Shown: in pieces, positions 16,492-24,622 of the stretch
Numbering within the stretch: the first letter of the stretch is position 1
Layout of the letters: every line of letters starts with the position of its first letter
From: CAMLFJ01 sp035524955
GTDB lineage: Bacteria > Methylomirabilota > Methylomirabilia > Rokubacteriales > CSP1-6
DNA length: 64,000 bases
Assembly: GCA_035524955.1 (NCBI GenBank)
Contig: DATLFG010000006.1
Span: forward strand, 1 to 64,000
Reading direction: 5' to 3'
Position numbers and translations under genes: made by a program
Notes under the pieces: generated by a model
Told to the model about the DNA's origin: nothing
Seen by the model: only the letters and a program-made list of their open reading frames with translations
Database searches by the model: none

Positions 16492-16497
16492 TAGCAT
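16492..16497 (+). promoter_or_regulatory. -10-like TAGCAT before the MFS gene
   Basis: TAGCAT ends 9 bases before the ATG at 16506, where no Shine-Dalgarno exists. The spacing fits a leaderless start. There is no recognisable -35, since that position falls in the G-rich edge of the palindrome. Confidence 0.35.
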
Positions 16498-16505
16498 AGG
16501 GCCCT

Positions 16506-17744
16506 ATGACTCCCGACCCGTCGGCCGCCGCCGTCGCCCTGCCCGCGCCCGCGACCGCGAGCAGCGCCCCGGCCGCGCGCGTCAAGCCGGACATGCGGCT
16601 GCTCGGCTTCCTGGCGCTGGGCCACATGGTGATCGACATCAACCAGGGCTCGTTCCCGGTGATCCTGCCGTTCCTCAAGGACGCGCTCAATCTCTCGTAC
16701 GCGGCCACCGGGCTGATCGTCCTGGCCGCGAACATCACCTCGTCGCTGATCCAGCCGCTCTTCGGCTACCTGGCCGACAAGACGGCGCGGCGCTGGCTGC
16801 TGCCGATCTCGGTGCTGCTCTCCGCGGTAGGCCTGGGCTTCCTCGGCCTGGCGCCGTCCTACGGGGCGGTGCTCGTGCTGGTGGTGATCACCGGCTTCGG
16901 GGTGGCCGCCTACCATCCGGAGGGCTACCGCACCGCCACCGCGGTGGCGGGCGACCGCAAGGCCACCGGCGTCTCGATCTTCTCCACCGGCGGCAATATC
17001 GGCATCGCGGTGGGCCCGCCGCTGCTCACCCTCCTGCTCACCACCTACGGCCTGTCCGGCAGCCTCGGCATGCTGGTGCCCGGGCTGCTCGTGGCCGGGC
17101 TACTGACCGCGGTGCTCCCGCGGCTGTCCGCGCCGGCGCCCGCGGTGGCCCGCGCCCGCGCGAGCGCCGCGGGCGCGCAGACCATGGTGGGCGCGATGAG
17201 CCTGCTGATCCTGGTGGTCGCGATCCGCTCGTGGACGCAGCTCGGCTTCACGACCTTCATGCCGTTCTACTGGAAGGACGTGCTGCACGGCGACCCGCGC
17301 CTGGTCGGCACCCTGCTCGCGGTATTCCTGGGCGCGGGCGTCATCGGCACGCTCGTGGCCGGGCCGGTCGCGGATCGGGTCGGCGCGCGGCGCTACGTGG
17401 TCAGCGTGTTCCTCCTCGCGACTCCGCTCGCGGTGGGCTTCCTGTTCGTGAGCGGCGGTCCGCTCGTGTTCGTGCTCCTCGCCCTCCTGGGCTTCGTGCT
17501 CGTGTCCACCTTCACGGTGTCGGTAGTGCTCGGCCAGGCCTACCTGCCCAGGCATCCCGGCATGGCCTCCGGGCTCATCGTGGGCTTCGCGATCGGCGCG
17601 GGTGGGGTCGGCGCGAGCGCGCTCGGCTGGGTGGCCGATCACTGGGGGCTCACGGCGGCCCTCGGCATCTCCGCGGTCATGCCGCTGGCCGGTTTCCTGG
17701 TCGCCCTGTTCCTCCCGGATCCCGAGACCGGTGGCGTCGGATAA
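16506..17744 (+). CDS. MFS transporter, fosmidomycin-resistance (Fsr)-like
   Basis: A 412-residue inner-membrane carrier with about twelve hydrophobic segments. After a 30-residue Ala/Pro-rich cytosolic leader it reads GHMVIDINQGSFPVILPFLK and FGYLADKTARRW, the hallmark of the Fsr branch, and AAYHPEGYRTATAVAG matches that family's second conserved loop. Fsr exports fosmidomycin in E. coli; most relatives have unknown substrates, so drug efflux is only a possibility. Its 3' end overlaps the start of trmI by 14 bases, implying translational coupling. Confidence 0.87.
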   Translation: MTPDPSAAAVALPAPATASSAPAARVKPDMRLLGFLALGHMVIDINQGSFPVILPFLKDALNLSYAATGLIVLAANITSSLIQPLFGYLADKTARRWLLPISVLLSAVGLGFLGLAPSYGAVLVLVVITGFGVAAYHPEGYRTATAVAGDRKATGVSIFSTGGNIGIAVGPPLLTLLLTTYGLSGSLGMLVPGLLVAGLLTAVLPRLSAPAPAVARARASAAGAQTMVGAMSLLILVVAIRSWTQLGFTTFMPFYWKDVLHGDPRLVGTLLAVFLGAGVIGTLVAGPVADRVGARRYVVSVFLLATPLAVGFLFVSGGPLVFVLLALLGFVLVSTFTVSVVLGQAYLPRHPGMASGLIVGFAIGAGGVGASALGWVADHWGLTAALGISAVMPLAGFLVALFLPDPETGGVG

Positions 17745-18561
17745 GTTCGAGGACGGCGAGCAGGTCCTCCTGATCGACCAGCGCGGTCGGCGGCACCTGC
17801 TGCTGCTGCGCAAGGGCGACACCTACCACTCCGACCGGGGCTGGATCACCCACGAGGCCATCATCGGCCACCCGGACGGCTCCTGGGTGCGCACCTCCAA
17901 GGGCACGCGCTATCTCGCGCTGCGGCCGACGCTGTCCGAGTACGTGCTCGACATGCCGCGCGGCGCCCAGGTGATCTACCCGAAGGACCTGGCGATGGTC
18001 ATGTTCTGGGCCGACATCTTCCCGGGCGCCCGCGTGCTCGAGGCCGGCATGGGCTCGGGCGCGCTCACCCTGGCGCTGCTGCGGGCGGTGGGCCCCGAGG
18101 GTCGCGTGGTGAGCTACGAGCAGCGCGAGGACTTCTGCCGCCGCGCGCTGGCCAACATCCACTTGCGCATGGGCGAGGTCGGCAACCTGAACGTGCGCAT
18201 CCGCCCGGTCGAGGACGGCCTGCCCGAGGAGGAGCCGGTGGATCGCGTGGTCTTCGACCTGCCCGAGCCCTGGCGCCTCGTGGATCTCGTCGCGACCGTG
18301 CTCCGACCGGGCGGGATCTTCCTGTCCTACCTGCCGACCATCATCCAGTCGCACACGCTGACCGAGACGCTCCGGCGCCATCGCGGCTACGCGCTCGTGG
18401 AGACGTTCGAGACGCTGCTGCGGCCGTGGAACATCGACGGCACGTCGGTGCGGCCGTTCCACCGGATGGTCGCGCACACCGGGTTCCTCACGGTGGCCCG
18501 GCGCGTGGTGCCGGAGGAGGGCGTCTCCCTCCCGCGGGTGGTGGACCCGGAGGCCGACTGA
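17731..18561 (+). CDS. trmI: tRNA (adenine-N1)-methyltransferase TrmI-like
   Basis: A 276-residue enzyme with the TrmI layout. A small N-terminal beta domain (residues 1-70, ending in the DMPRGAQVIYPKD segment) leads into a Rossmann methyltransferase with the SAM motif VLEAGMGSGALTLALL and the catalytic-loop aspartate in VVFDLPEPW. TrmI methylates A58 in the T loop of tRNAs. The GTG at 17731 (MASDKFEDGEQ) gives the normal length; the frame is open much further upstream inside the MFS gene, with no protein character there. The 14-base overlap with the MFS gene suggests coupled translation. Confidence 0.9.
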   Translation: MASDKFEDGEQVLLIDQRGRRHLLLLRKGDTYHSDRGWITHEAIIGHPDGSWVRTSKGTRYLALRPTLSEYVLDMPRGAQVIYPKDLAMVMFWADIFPGARVLEAGMGSGALTLALLRAVGPEGRVVSYEQREDFCRRALANIHLRMGEVGNLNVRIRPVEDGLPEEEPVDRVVFDLPEPWRLVDLVATVLRPGGIFLSYLPTIIQSHTLTETLRRHRGYALVETFETLLRPWNIDGTSVRPFHRMVAHTGFLTVARRVVPEEGVSLPRVVDPEAD

Positions 18562-18564
18562 GCC

Positions 18565-18921
18565 GTGCTCGAGCGCTGGTTCGAGCTGAGCCGGCGGGGC
18601 GCGACGGTGGGCGGCGAGGTCCGCGGCGGCCTCACCACCTTCATGGTGATGGCCTACATCATCTTCGTGAATCCCGCGATCCTCTCGTTCGCGGGAATCC
18701 CGGCGCTCGAGGGGCAGGGCCCGTCCTTCGCGGCCGCCCAGGCCGCCACCTGCCTCGGGGCGGGCGCGATGACCATTGCCATGGGGTTGGCCACCAACTA
18801 CCCGCTCGCGATCGCCTCGGGCATGGGGATCAACGCGGTCGTCGCCTTCCAGCTCGGGGCCGGGCTCGCCTTCGTGATCTACTTCGCGCTGCCCCTGATC
18901 CAGCGCCGGCTCCTCGGCTGA
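18565..18921 (+). pseudogene. NCS2 purine permease with large internal deletion
   Basis: The first 95 residues are a good start of the AzgA/NCS2 family (FELSRRGATVGGEVRGGLTT, FMVMAYIIFVNPAIL, the gate-like SGMGINAVVAF). The last 20 residues (AFVIYFALPLIQRRLLG) look like the family's C-terminus. About 300 central residues, most membrane helices and the substrate site, are absent, and the junction is in frame, giving a 118-residue product. Such a deletion product cannot transport purines by the known mechanism. It starts at a GTG 3 bases after trmI. Confidence 0.75.
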
Positions 18922-19004
18922 GGCCGGCCGGGACGCGTGGCGGGCTGTGGTAGGCTAAGGCCTCGACCGTGTTCACCACCGAGTCCGTCTAGGAGGCTGC
19001 GGCC

Positions 19005-20915
19005 GTGATCAGCATGATGCGTGACTATGCCAGGAGCCTGAAGTTCGTGCTTCTGATCGTCATCGTGGTCTTCATCCTGACCTCGGGCGTGCTCTTCTAC
19101 TTCGGCACCGGCCCCTTCGAGGGCGGTCCGAGCAGCGCGGTGGCGGTCGTCAACGGCGAGGAGATCCCGCTGGAGCGCTTCCGGCGCGCGCAGACCAACC
19201 TCATCGCGGCCTACGAGCGGATGTCCAACCAGCGCCTCACGCCCGAGCTCGCCGAGCGGCTCGGCCTCTCCCAGCAGGTGGTCAACGAGCTCGTCACCGA
19301 GACGGTGGTGATCCAGGGCGCGGCCACCGAGGGCGTGCGGGTGAGCGACGACGAGCTCCGCTCCACCATCCAGCAGATCCGCGAGTTCCACGAGAACGGG
19401 CGCTTCTCGCGCGACGAGTACCTCAAGGTGCTGCGCCGGCTGCGCTTCGATCCGGGCGAGTTCGAGAACGAGATCCGCCGGCAGCTCGTGCGCCGCAAGA
19501 TGGAGACGCTGATCAAGCAGGGCGTGAAGGTGTCCGACGAGGAGATCCGTCAGGCCTATCGCGAGCAGCACGAGCGTGTCCGGGCCGCGTGGGCCTACGC
19601 AGACGTGAAGCCGGTCATGGCCGCGGTGCAGGTAGCCGAAGAGGACCTCGAGCCCTATGTCAAGGCGCACCCGGCGCGGTTCAGCCAGCCCGAGCGGCTG
19701 AAGCTGCAGTACGTGATCGTGAGCCCGAGTAACCTCGCGGTGACCGTGTCGGACGCGGAGGCCGAGGCCTACTACCAGGAGCACGCCGCCGAGTTCGAGG
19801 AGCCGAAGCGCCTGCGGGTCGCCCACGTGCTCGTGCGGGTGCCGCCGGTGGGCGGCAGCGACGCCGAGAACGCGGCGAAGGCGAAGGTCGAGGACGTCAT
19901 CAAGCGCGCGAAGGGCGGCGAGGACTTCGCCAAGCTCGCCCGCGAGGTCTCCGAGGACAAGGCCAGCGCGGTCCAGGGTGGCGACCTGGGGTTCGTGGGA
20001 CCGGGCGAGCTGGTGGCGCCCTTCGAGCAGGCCGCCTTCGCGCTCAACCAGGGCGAGATCTCGGCCCCGGTCCGCACCCCCTTCGGCTATCACGCGATCC
20101 GCGTGATCGAGGTGAAGGAGGGCGGCAAGGCCGCGCTCAAGGAGGTCGCCTCCAAGATCAAGGAGACGCTCCGCGCGCAGAAGAGCGAGCGGGCCGCGCA
20201 GACGCGGGCCGACGAGGTGCGGGCCACGCTGCTCTCCGCCAAGGAGCTCCCCGCCGAGGCCAAGCGCCTCGGGCTCGAGGCCCAGGAGGCCACCTTCGGC
20301 CGGGGCGACGCGCTCGGTGAGGCGGGCCGCGATCCGCAGCTCGACGAGACCCTCTTCGGGCTCGCGGTCGGCGGTGTCTCCACGCCCATCAAGACGGCGG
20401 GCGGCTTCGCGATCGTCAAGGTCGTGCAGCACATCGCGGCCGGGGTGCCGCCGGTCGCGGAGATCCGGGACCGCGTGGTGGAGGCCATCAAGCGCGAGCG
20501 GGCCGAACGGCAGGTGACCGACCGGGCCAAGGCCCTGGTCACCGCGCTCGGCAAGGGCGGGGATTTCGCGGCGACCGCCAAGGCCGACGGCTTCAGCACC
20601 GGGAGCATCCCGCTGTTCTCCCGCTCGCAGCCGCCGACGGAGCGGGGGAGTCTCCCCGGCGGCGTGCTCATGGCCGCGCTGCAGACCCCCGCCGGGCGGG
20701 TCGCGGAGCCGGTGCGCGCGGACGAGGGCGTCTACGTGGTCAAGACCATGGAGCGGGCGGCCGCCCCCGCCGACGGCCTCGAGAAGGAGCGCGCGGAGCT
20801 GGAGAAGCAGGTGCTCGAGCAGAAGCGCGCGCTCGCGTGGGACAACTGGATCCGGGGTCGGCTCGCGGAGTCGCAGGTCCAGGTCGGCGGCCAGCCCGCC
20901 ACCCTCACCCGCTGA
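19005..20915 (+). CDS. ppiD: PpiD/SurA-like peptidyl-prolyl isomerase chaperone
   Basis: A 636-residue membrane-anchored periplasmic folding factor. One transmembrane helix at residues 13-34 anchors a SurA-N-like chaperone domain (about 45-200, with AVVNGEEIPLERFRRAQ). A parvulin PPIC domain follows at about 262-358 (LRVAHVLVRVP, GGDLGFVGPGELVAPFEQAAF, FGYHAIRVIE), then a second, more degenerate parvulin-like segment. PpiD assists proteins leaving the Sec translocon. Its GTG start has a strong AGGAGG 8 bases upstream, and a TAGGCT hexamer at 18951 may be its -10. The next gene begins 18 bases after the stop. Confidence 0.87.
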   Translation: MISMMRDYARSLKFVLLIVIVVFILTSGVLFYFGTGPFEGGPSSAVAVVNGEEIPLERFRRAQTNLIAAYERMSNQRLTPELAERLGLSQQVVNELVTETVVIQGAATEGVRVSDDELRSTIQQIREFHENGRFSRDEYLKVLRRLRFDPGEFENEIRRQLVRRKMETLIKQGVKVSDEEIRQAYREQHERVRAAWAYADVKPVMAAVQVAEEDLEPYVKAHPARFSQPERLKLQYVIVSPSNLAVTVSDAEAEAYYQEHAAEFEEPKRLRVAHVLVRVPPVGGSDAENAAKAKVEDVIKRAKGGEDFAKLAREVSEDKASAVQGGDLGFVGPGELVAPFEQAAFALNQGEISAPVRTPFGYHAIRVIEVKEGGKAALKEVASKIKETLRAQKSERAAQTRADEVRATLLSAKELPAEAKRLGLEAQEATFGRGDALGEAGRDPQLDETLFGLAVGGVSTPIKTAGGFAIVKVVQHIAAGVPPVAEIRDRVVEAIKRERAERQVTDRAKALVTALGKGGDFAATAKADGFSTGSIPLFSRSQPPTERGSLPGGVLMAALQTPAGRVAEPVRADEGVYVVKTMERAAAPADGLEKERAELEKQVLEQKRALAWDNWIRGRLAESQVQVGGQPATLTR

Positions 20916-20932
20916 TCGAGCAGGCCGCCCTG

Positions 20933-21499
20933 GTGGACACGACCGCGCTGCTCATCATCGACGCCCAGCAGGAGTACTTCGCTCCGATCGGCAAGGTGGT
21001 CCTGCCGGACGGGCCCACCGCGGTGGCGCGGATCGCCGAGACCCTGCGGTGGGCCCGCGCCCGCCGGATGCCGGTCTTCCATATCGTGCACGAGAGCCGG
21101 CGCCCCGGCGCCACCACGTTCGTGCCGGGCAGCCCGGCACTCGCGATCCACGACGCGGTGACGCCCGCGGCGGACGAGTCGGTGATCACCAAGCACCTGC
21201 CCGGCTCGTTCACGAACACGCCCCTAGAGGCCCAGCTGCGGAGCCTCGGCGTCGAGCGGGTGATCGTCTCCGGGTTCATGACCCAGATGTGCTGCGACAC
21301 CACCGCCCGGGAGGCCGCGCATCGGGGCTTCAAGGTGACGCTCCTCTCCGACGCGACCGCGGCCATGGACGTCAAGGGGCCCGACGGCGCGGTCATCCCC
21401 CACGATCAGGTTCACCGCACGCATCTGGGAAGCCTCGACGGCTTCCTCGCCGAGGTCAGGCGGACCGCCGAGGTGATCGGCGCGTGGACCGACGCATGA
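20933..21499 (+). CDS. Isochorismatase-family cysteine hydrolase
   Basis: A 188-residue single-domain hydrolase. The catalytic triad of the family is visible: Asp in LLIIDAQQEYF, Lys in ESVITKHLPGSF and the nucleophile in VSGFMTQMCCDTTAREA, where two cysteines are adjacent. Members hydrolyse amides such as nicotinamide, N-carbamoylsarcosine or ureidoacrylate, or the vinyl ether of isochorismate; the substrate is unknown. The GTG at 20933 is the best start. Its stop overlaps the greA ATG (ATGA), so it is likely coexpressed with greA. A second, longer family member is at 26064. Confidence 0.85.
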   Translation: MDTTALLIIDAQQEYFAPIGKVVLPDGPTAVARIAETLRWARARRMPVFHIVHESRRPGATTFVPGSPALAIHDAVTPAADESVITKHLPGSFTNTPLEAQLRSLGVERVIVSGFMTQMCCDTTAREAAHRGFKVTLLSDATAAMDVKGPDGAVIPHDQVHRTHLGSLDGFLAEVRRTAEVIGAWTDA

Positions 21500-21981
21500 G
21501 CGTCCAGCGCACGCCGATGACGCGCCCGGGCTACGAGCGCCTGCGGGAGGAAGTGGAGCGGCTCAAGAAGGAGCGTCCCAGCATCGTGCGGGCCATCGCG
21601 GAGGCGCGGGCCCACGGCGACCTCAGCGAGAACGCGGAGTACCACGCGGCGCGCGAGCGGCAGGGCTTCGTCGAGGCGCGCATCGCCGATCTCGAGACCA
21701 AGGTCGGCACCGCCGAGGTGATCGATCCGCCGACCTCCGGGGACCGGGTCACCTTCGGCTCCACCGTGAAGCTGGAGGGCGAGGACGGCAGGGAGGCGAT
21801 CTACCAGATCGTGGGGTCGGACGAGGCGGATCCCAAGCGCGGGCTGATCTCGATCATGTCCCCGCTCGCCCGCACCATCATCGGCAAGAAGGTCGGTGAC
21901 ACCGTGACGGCCCAGCTCCCCGCAGGCAAGAAGGCCTTCGACATCCTCGCCGCCAACTTCAGGCTAGAGCCGCAGCAGTAG
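21496..21981 (+). CDS. greA: Transcription elongation factor GreA
   Basis: A 161-residue cytosolic factor: an N-terminal coiled coil (about residues 5-75, including GDLSENAEYHAARERQ with the acidic DLSENAEY tip) and a C-terminal FKBP-like domain (GLISIMSPLARTIIGKKVGD). GreA inserts its coiled coil into the RNA polymerase secondary channel and makes it cleave backtracked RNA. The start overlaps the previous stop by four bases. A GC hairpin at 22005-22031 follows. Confidence 0.94.
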   Translation: MSVQRTPMTRPGYERLREEVERLKKERPSIVRAIAEARAHGDLSENAEYHAARERQGFVEARIADLETKVGTAEVIDPPTSGDRVTFGSTVKLEGEDGREAIYQIVGSDEADPKRGLISIMSPLARTIIGKKVGDTVTAQLPAGKKAFDILAANFRLEPQQ

Positions 21982-22004
21982 ACGGTTGTCCGCAGCTGGG
22001 GGAG

Positions 22005-22031
22005 TGCGGGGGCCATGTCTGGGCCCCCGCA
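22005..22031 (+). terminator. Hairpin terminator after greA
   Basis: A perfect 10-bp stem (22005-22014 with 22022-22031) and a 7-base loop, 23 bases after the greA stop. There is no U tract, so its efficiency is uncertain; no other end signal is seen before the convergent gene. Confidence 0.65.
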
Positions 22032-22115
22032 GATGAAGAGAAGCTTCCGGTAGCTCGGAGCGCCACGCGTTGCGCCAGCGCCGAAACGACTGCCCGCCCT
22101 CGCAGGTCGGCTCCG

Positions 22116-23246
22116 CTAGTTGCGCAAGCCTTCCCTGAGTTCTCTGGTGAGCGCCTCCACCGTCCCCCGAGTCCCGCCCTGCAGCTTGTTCTTCCACTCG
22201 CCCTCGGTCTCGAAGCGGCGGTCCCGGAGGCGGTCGCCCCAGGGCTTCACCGCCTCGCGGATGGCGTGGAAGTCGAAGGCGTCGCGCTTGAGCTCGCGGG
22301 CGCGGGCCATCACGTCGGGGGCCACTCGGATGAACGCGCGCAGGGCCGCGCCGGTCTTGATGGAGTATTTCCGGCCGGCCCAGGCGGTCGGGAACACGGC
22401 TGCCACCGCCTTCATGTAGTTCAGGAAGAACCGCTTGGCGTGGTGGCGCACCTCGTTCAGGCGCGCGCCGCCGCCGATCTTCTCCACCGCGTCCAGGAAG
22501 TCCACGATCTCCTCGGCGAGCGGGGCCTGCGAGACGCGCCCACGGCCGGTGCCCAGCATCTTGATATCGCCCGCGAGCGGGGACGTCTCGTCCTCGTTGA
22601 GCGAGCGGATCACGTCGTGGGCCAGGGCCTGGTTGGGATCCGGGTAGAGCTTGCGCCCGGCGAGACTCACGATGTGCGAGGGGTTGAGCCGCGTGTGCTT
22701 GGCGTTGATGGTGACGAAGAGCTCCACGATCTGGCGGGCGTCCAGCCGGTCGAAGAGCACCGCGGGCACCTCGATGCCCAGGTTCTCCCCCGCCTGGGTC
22801 AGGGCGTGCAGGGCGAGCAGGCGGTGCTGGCCGTCCAGCACGCGCAGCACGCCGTGCTCCTCCGGGATCTGCAGCAGGCCCAGGTCGTGCTGGCTTGCCA
22901 TCGGGGTGAAGGTGAAGCGCTTCTCTGAGGTGATGATCACCGCGCCCGGGATGGCGGGCAGGGTGCCCGCGTCCTTGCAGTCGCGATAGTAGCTCACGAG
23001 CTCGTCGATCTTCCGGCGGATGACCGGGCGCTGGTAAGCGGTCTCGTTCTCCCCGATCCGCTTCTCCAGCGCCTCCCAGTTCACCCGCGCCCGGTTGGCG
23101 CGCTGCTTCCCCTTGGGCGGCTGCTCGGCTCCGCTGTAGCCCAGGACCTCGAACTTCACGAGCCGGTCGATGTCCTTGGCCGAGAACGATGCCTGAAAGA
23201 ACTCCACGCCGAACTGCTTCACGCGGTGCGCAGGAACCGTGATCAT
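22116..23246 (-). CDS. DGQHR-domain protein (DndB-like)
   Basis: A 376-residue protein with the DGQHR motif (VLRVLDGQHRLLALHAL) that defines a family including DndB, the regulator of DNA phosphorothioation. It also has the family's FVTINAKHTRLNPSHIVSL segment. No dndCDE-like genes are near, so it is an orphan, and a role in DNA modification is not shown. Many solitary DGQHR proteins occur in phage-defence or chromosome loci. The ATG at 23246 (MITVPAHRVKQ) is preceded by GGAGG at about 9 bases, and a good promoter is at 23299-23327. The open frame extends about 120 codons upstream without protein character. Confidence 0.8.
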   Translation of the reverse strand: MITVPAHRVKQFGVEFFQASFSAKDIDRLVKFEVLGYSGAEQPPKGKQRANRARVNWEALEKRIGENETAYQRPVIRRKIDELVSYYRDCKDAGTLPAIPGAVIITSEKRFTFTPMASQHDLGLLQIPEEHGVLRVLDGQHRLLALHALTQAGENLGIEVPAVLFDRLDARQIVELFVTINAKHTRLNPSHIVSLAGRKLYPDPNQALAHDVIRSLNEDETSPLAGDIKMLGTGRGRVSQAPLAEEIVDFLDAVEKIGGGARLNEVRHHAKRFFLNYMKAVAAVFPTAWAGRKYSIKTGAALRAFIRVAPDVMARARELKRDAFDFHAIREAVKPWGDRLRDRRFETEGEWKNKLQGGTRGTVEALTRELREGLRN

Positions 23247-23298
23247 GAACCGATCCGCCTCCGTGGGGACGGTGTGTATCCAGCGGGGAACAGGGGGT

Positions 23299-23327
23299 AC
23301 TCTAGTCGAAGCGCAAACCCCAGTCAA
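23299..23327 (-). promoter_or_regulatory. Sigma-70-type promoter for the DGQHR gene
   Basis: Reading the minus strand, TTGACT (23327-23322), a 17-base spacer and TAGAGT (23304-23299). The -35 matches consensus at 5/6, and the -10 has the TAGnnT form of other promoters here. The predicted leader is about 45 bases. Confidence 0.7.
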
Positions 23328-23391
23328 CATGTACCTTTTCGGCTTCGAGCCTTGCTGGATCACCCCCCAGGCGTAGCGGTCCGGAGCCCGG

Positions 23392-23451
23392 TTATCCCCA
23401 ACATGTGGGCAGGGTGGGGATGCGGGAAAACCTGTGGATAGCTGTGGATGA
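23392..23451. other. Cluster of three DnaA-box-like 9-mers
   Basis: TTATCCCCA (23392-23400), TGTGGATAG (23433-23441) and TGTGGATGA (23443-23451) each differ by one base from the DnaA box TTATCCACA or its complement. The last two are in direct tandem at a 10-base interval, one helical turn apart. They lie between divergent promoters. It could be an origin remnant, a DnaA titration site or DnaA-controlled regulation; no dnaA or dnaN gene is in the window. Confidence 0.45.
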
Positions 23452-23544
23452 GCGGCGCTGGCCCGAGCCGGCGGGGCCGGCCATGGAGGCGAAGCACCCG
23501 GCGCCGACCGAGCCCCGGGCCTGCTGGCCCCTACCCGCGCGCGG

Positions 23545-23652
23545 TCATAGACCCCCGAAGATGCCGAGGTCCCGCGTCTCCACCGCGTGGTGACGCGGCC
23601 GCACGAGGCGTACATTCTCGATGAGCAGGTCCAGCGGGGGCCGATCGGTCAT
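23545..23652 (-). pseudogene. N-terminal stub of an amidohydrolase
   Basis: Thirty-five codons starting at an ATG at 23652 encode LDLLIENVRLVRPRHHAV and RDLGI. This resembles the first beta-strands of dihydroorotase or cytosine-deaminase-like amidohydrolases, which normally continue with a DGxI and an HxH metal motif. Here the frame ends after GIFGGL. It is probably the stump of a deleted gene, next to an intact amidohydrolase at 24623 on the other strand. Confidence 0.55.
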
Positions 23653-23713
23653 GGAATCGCGCCGATTCCATAGCGGGCGTCGCCATGTCACGTGGTGGGT
23701 GTGGGCCCGCGCG

Positions 23714-23742
23714 TTGACAGGGTCGGGGGTGGCTGCTAGGCT
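23714..23742 (+). promoter_or_regulatory. Sigma-70-type promoter for livF
   Basis: A perfect TTGACA (23714-23719), a 17-base spacer and TAGGCT (23737-23742). The start would be near 23749, leaving a leader of about 54 bases before the livF ATG. This is the clearest promoter in the window and gives the local -10 pattern. Confidence 0.8.
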
Positions 23743-23802
23743 CGCCGCCATCCATCCACTCGATTTCTCGACCTCACCCCCGCCGATCGCAAGCGCCTGG
23801 AG

Positions 23803-24522
23803 ATGGTCCGTGTGAGCCTGCTCACGCTCCGGGGAGTGGACGTGGCCTACGGGGACCTGCCCGCGCTCCGCGGGATCGATCTCGCCATCGAGCCCGGGGA
23901 GATCCTCTCGGTGGTCGGCGCCAACGGCGCGGGCAAGACGACCATGCTGCGCGCGATCTCCGGGTTGTTGCGCCCGCGGGCGGGGGAGATCGTGCTCGAC
24001 GGCACGCGCCTCGATCTGCTGCCGTGCCACGCGGTGGTGGAGCAGGGCGTGGTGCAGGTTCCGGAGGGGCGGAAGATCTTTCCCGCCCTCACCGTGCTCG
24101 AGAATCTCGAGCTGGGCTCCTACTCCCGCGCGGCCCGCCTCCACCGGCGCGAGAGCCTGGCGCGCGTGCTCGGGCTCTTCCCGATCCTGGCCGAGCGGCG
24201 GCGCCAGGCCGCGGGGACGATGTCGGGCGGGCAGCAGCAGATGCTGGCCATCGGCCGCGCCCTCATGGCGCGGCCGCGGCTCCTGATGCTCGACGAGCCG
24301 TCCCTCGGGCTCGCTCCCCGGATCGTGCAGGAGATCTTCGCCATCGTGGCCGAGATCAACCGCGCGGGCACGACCGTGCTGCTGGTCGAGCAGAACACGC
24401 GCCAGGCCCTGGCCCTGGCCGGGCGGGGCTACGTGCTCGAGAACGGCCGCGTCGTACTCTCGGGCGCCGGCCGCGATCTCCTCGCCAACGAGCACGTGCA
24501 GCGCGCCTACCTGGGGATGTGA
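23803..24522 (+). CDS. livF: Branched-chain amino-acid ABC transporter ATPase (LivF-like), orphan
   Basis: A 239-residue ABC ATPase with Walker A GANGAGKTT, Q-loop region PEGRKIFPALTVLENL, signature MSGGQQQML and Walker B LLMLDEPSLGLAP. The PEGRKIFP-ALTVxENL wording and C-terminal VQRAYLGM are those of LivF, which pairs with LivG to energise LivHM permeases on the inner face of the membrane. No livG, permease or binding protein is adjacent, so the rest of the transporter must be elsewhere or lost. GTG at 23812 is an alternative start. A clean promoter is at 23714-23742. Confidence 0.88.
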   Translation: MVRVSLLTLRGVDVAYGDLPALRGIDLAIEPGEILSVVGANGAGKTTMLRAISGLLRPRAGEIVLDGTRLDLLPCHAVVEQGVVQVPEGRKIFPALTVLENLELGSYSRAARLHRRESLARVLGLFPILAERRRQAAGTMSGGQQQMLAIGRALMARPRLLMLDEPSLGLAPRIVQEIFAIVAEINRAGTTVLLVEQNTRQALALAGRGYVLENGRVVLSGAGRDLLANEHVQRAYLGM

Positions 24523-24585
24523 TCGTGGACGACGCGCTCTCCTCGCCCAGCACGACGCCACCCGCGGCGCCGTGAGCGCCCGGCG

Positions 24586-24615
24586 TTGACGGCCGCGCGT
24601 CACCTGGGCTAGGCT
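24586..24615 (+). promoter_or_regulatory. Promoter of the amidohydrolase gene, leaderless geometry
   Basis: TTGACG (24586-24591), an 18-base spacer and TAGGCT (24610-24615). The GTG start codon is at 24623, eight bases after the -10, so transcription should begin at or next to the start codon. No Shine-Dalgarno is present. Confidence 0.75.
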
Positions 24616-24622
24616 GCCTTTC

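Noticed and set aside
23545..23652. UGA readthrough or selenocysteine in the amidohydrolase stub
   Set aside because: The sequence after the stop shows no amidohydrolase conservation, unlike moeB, so it is a truncation.
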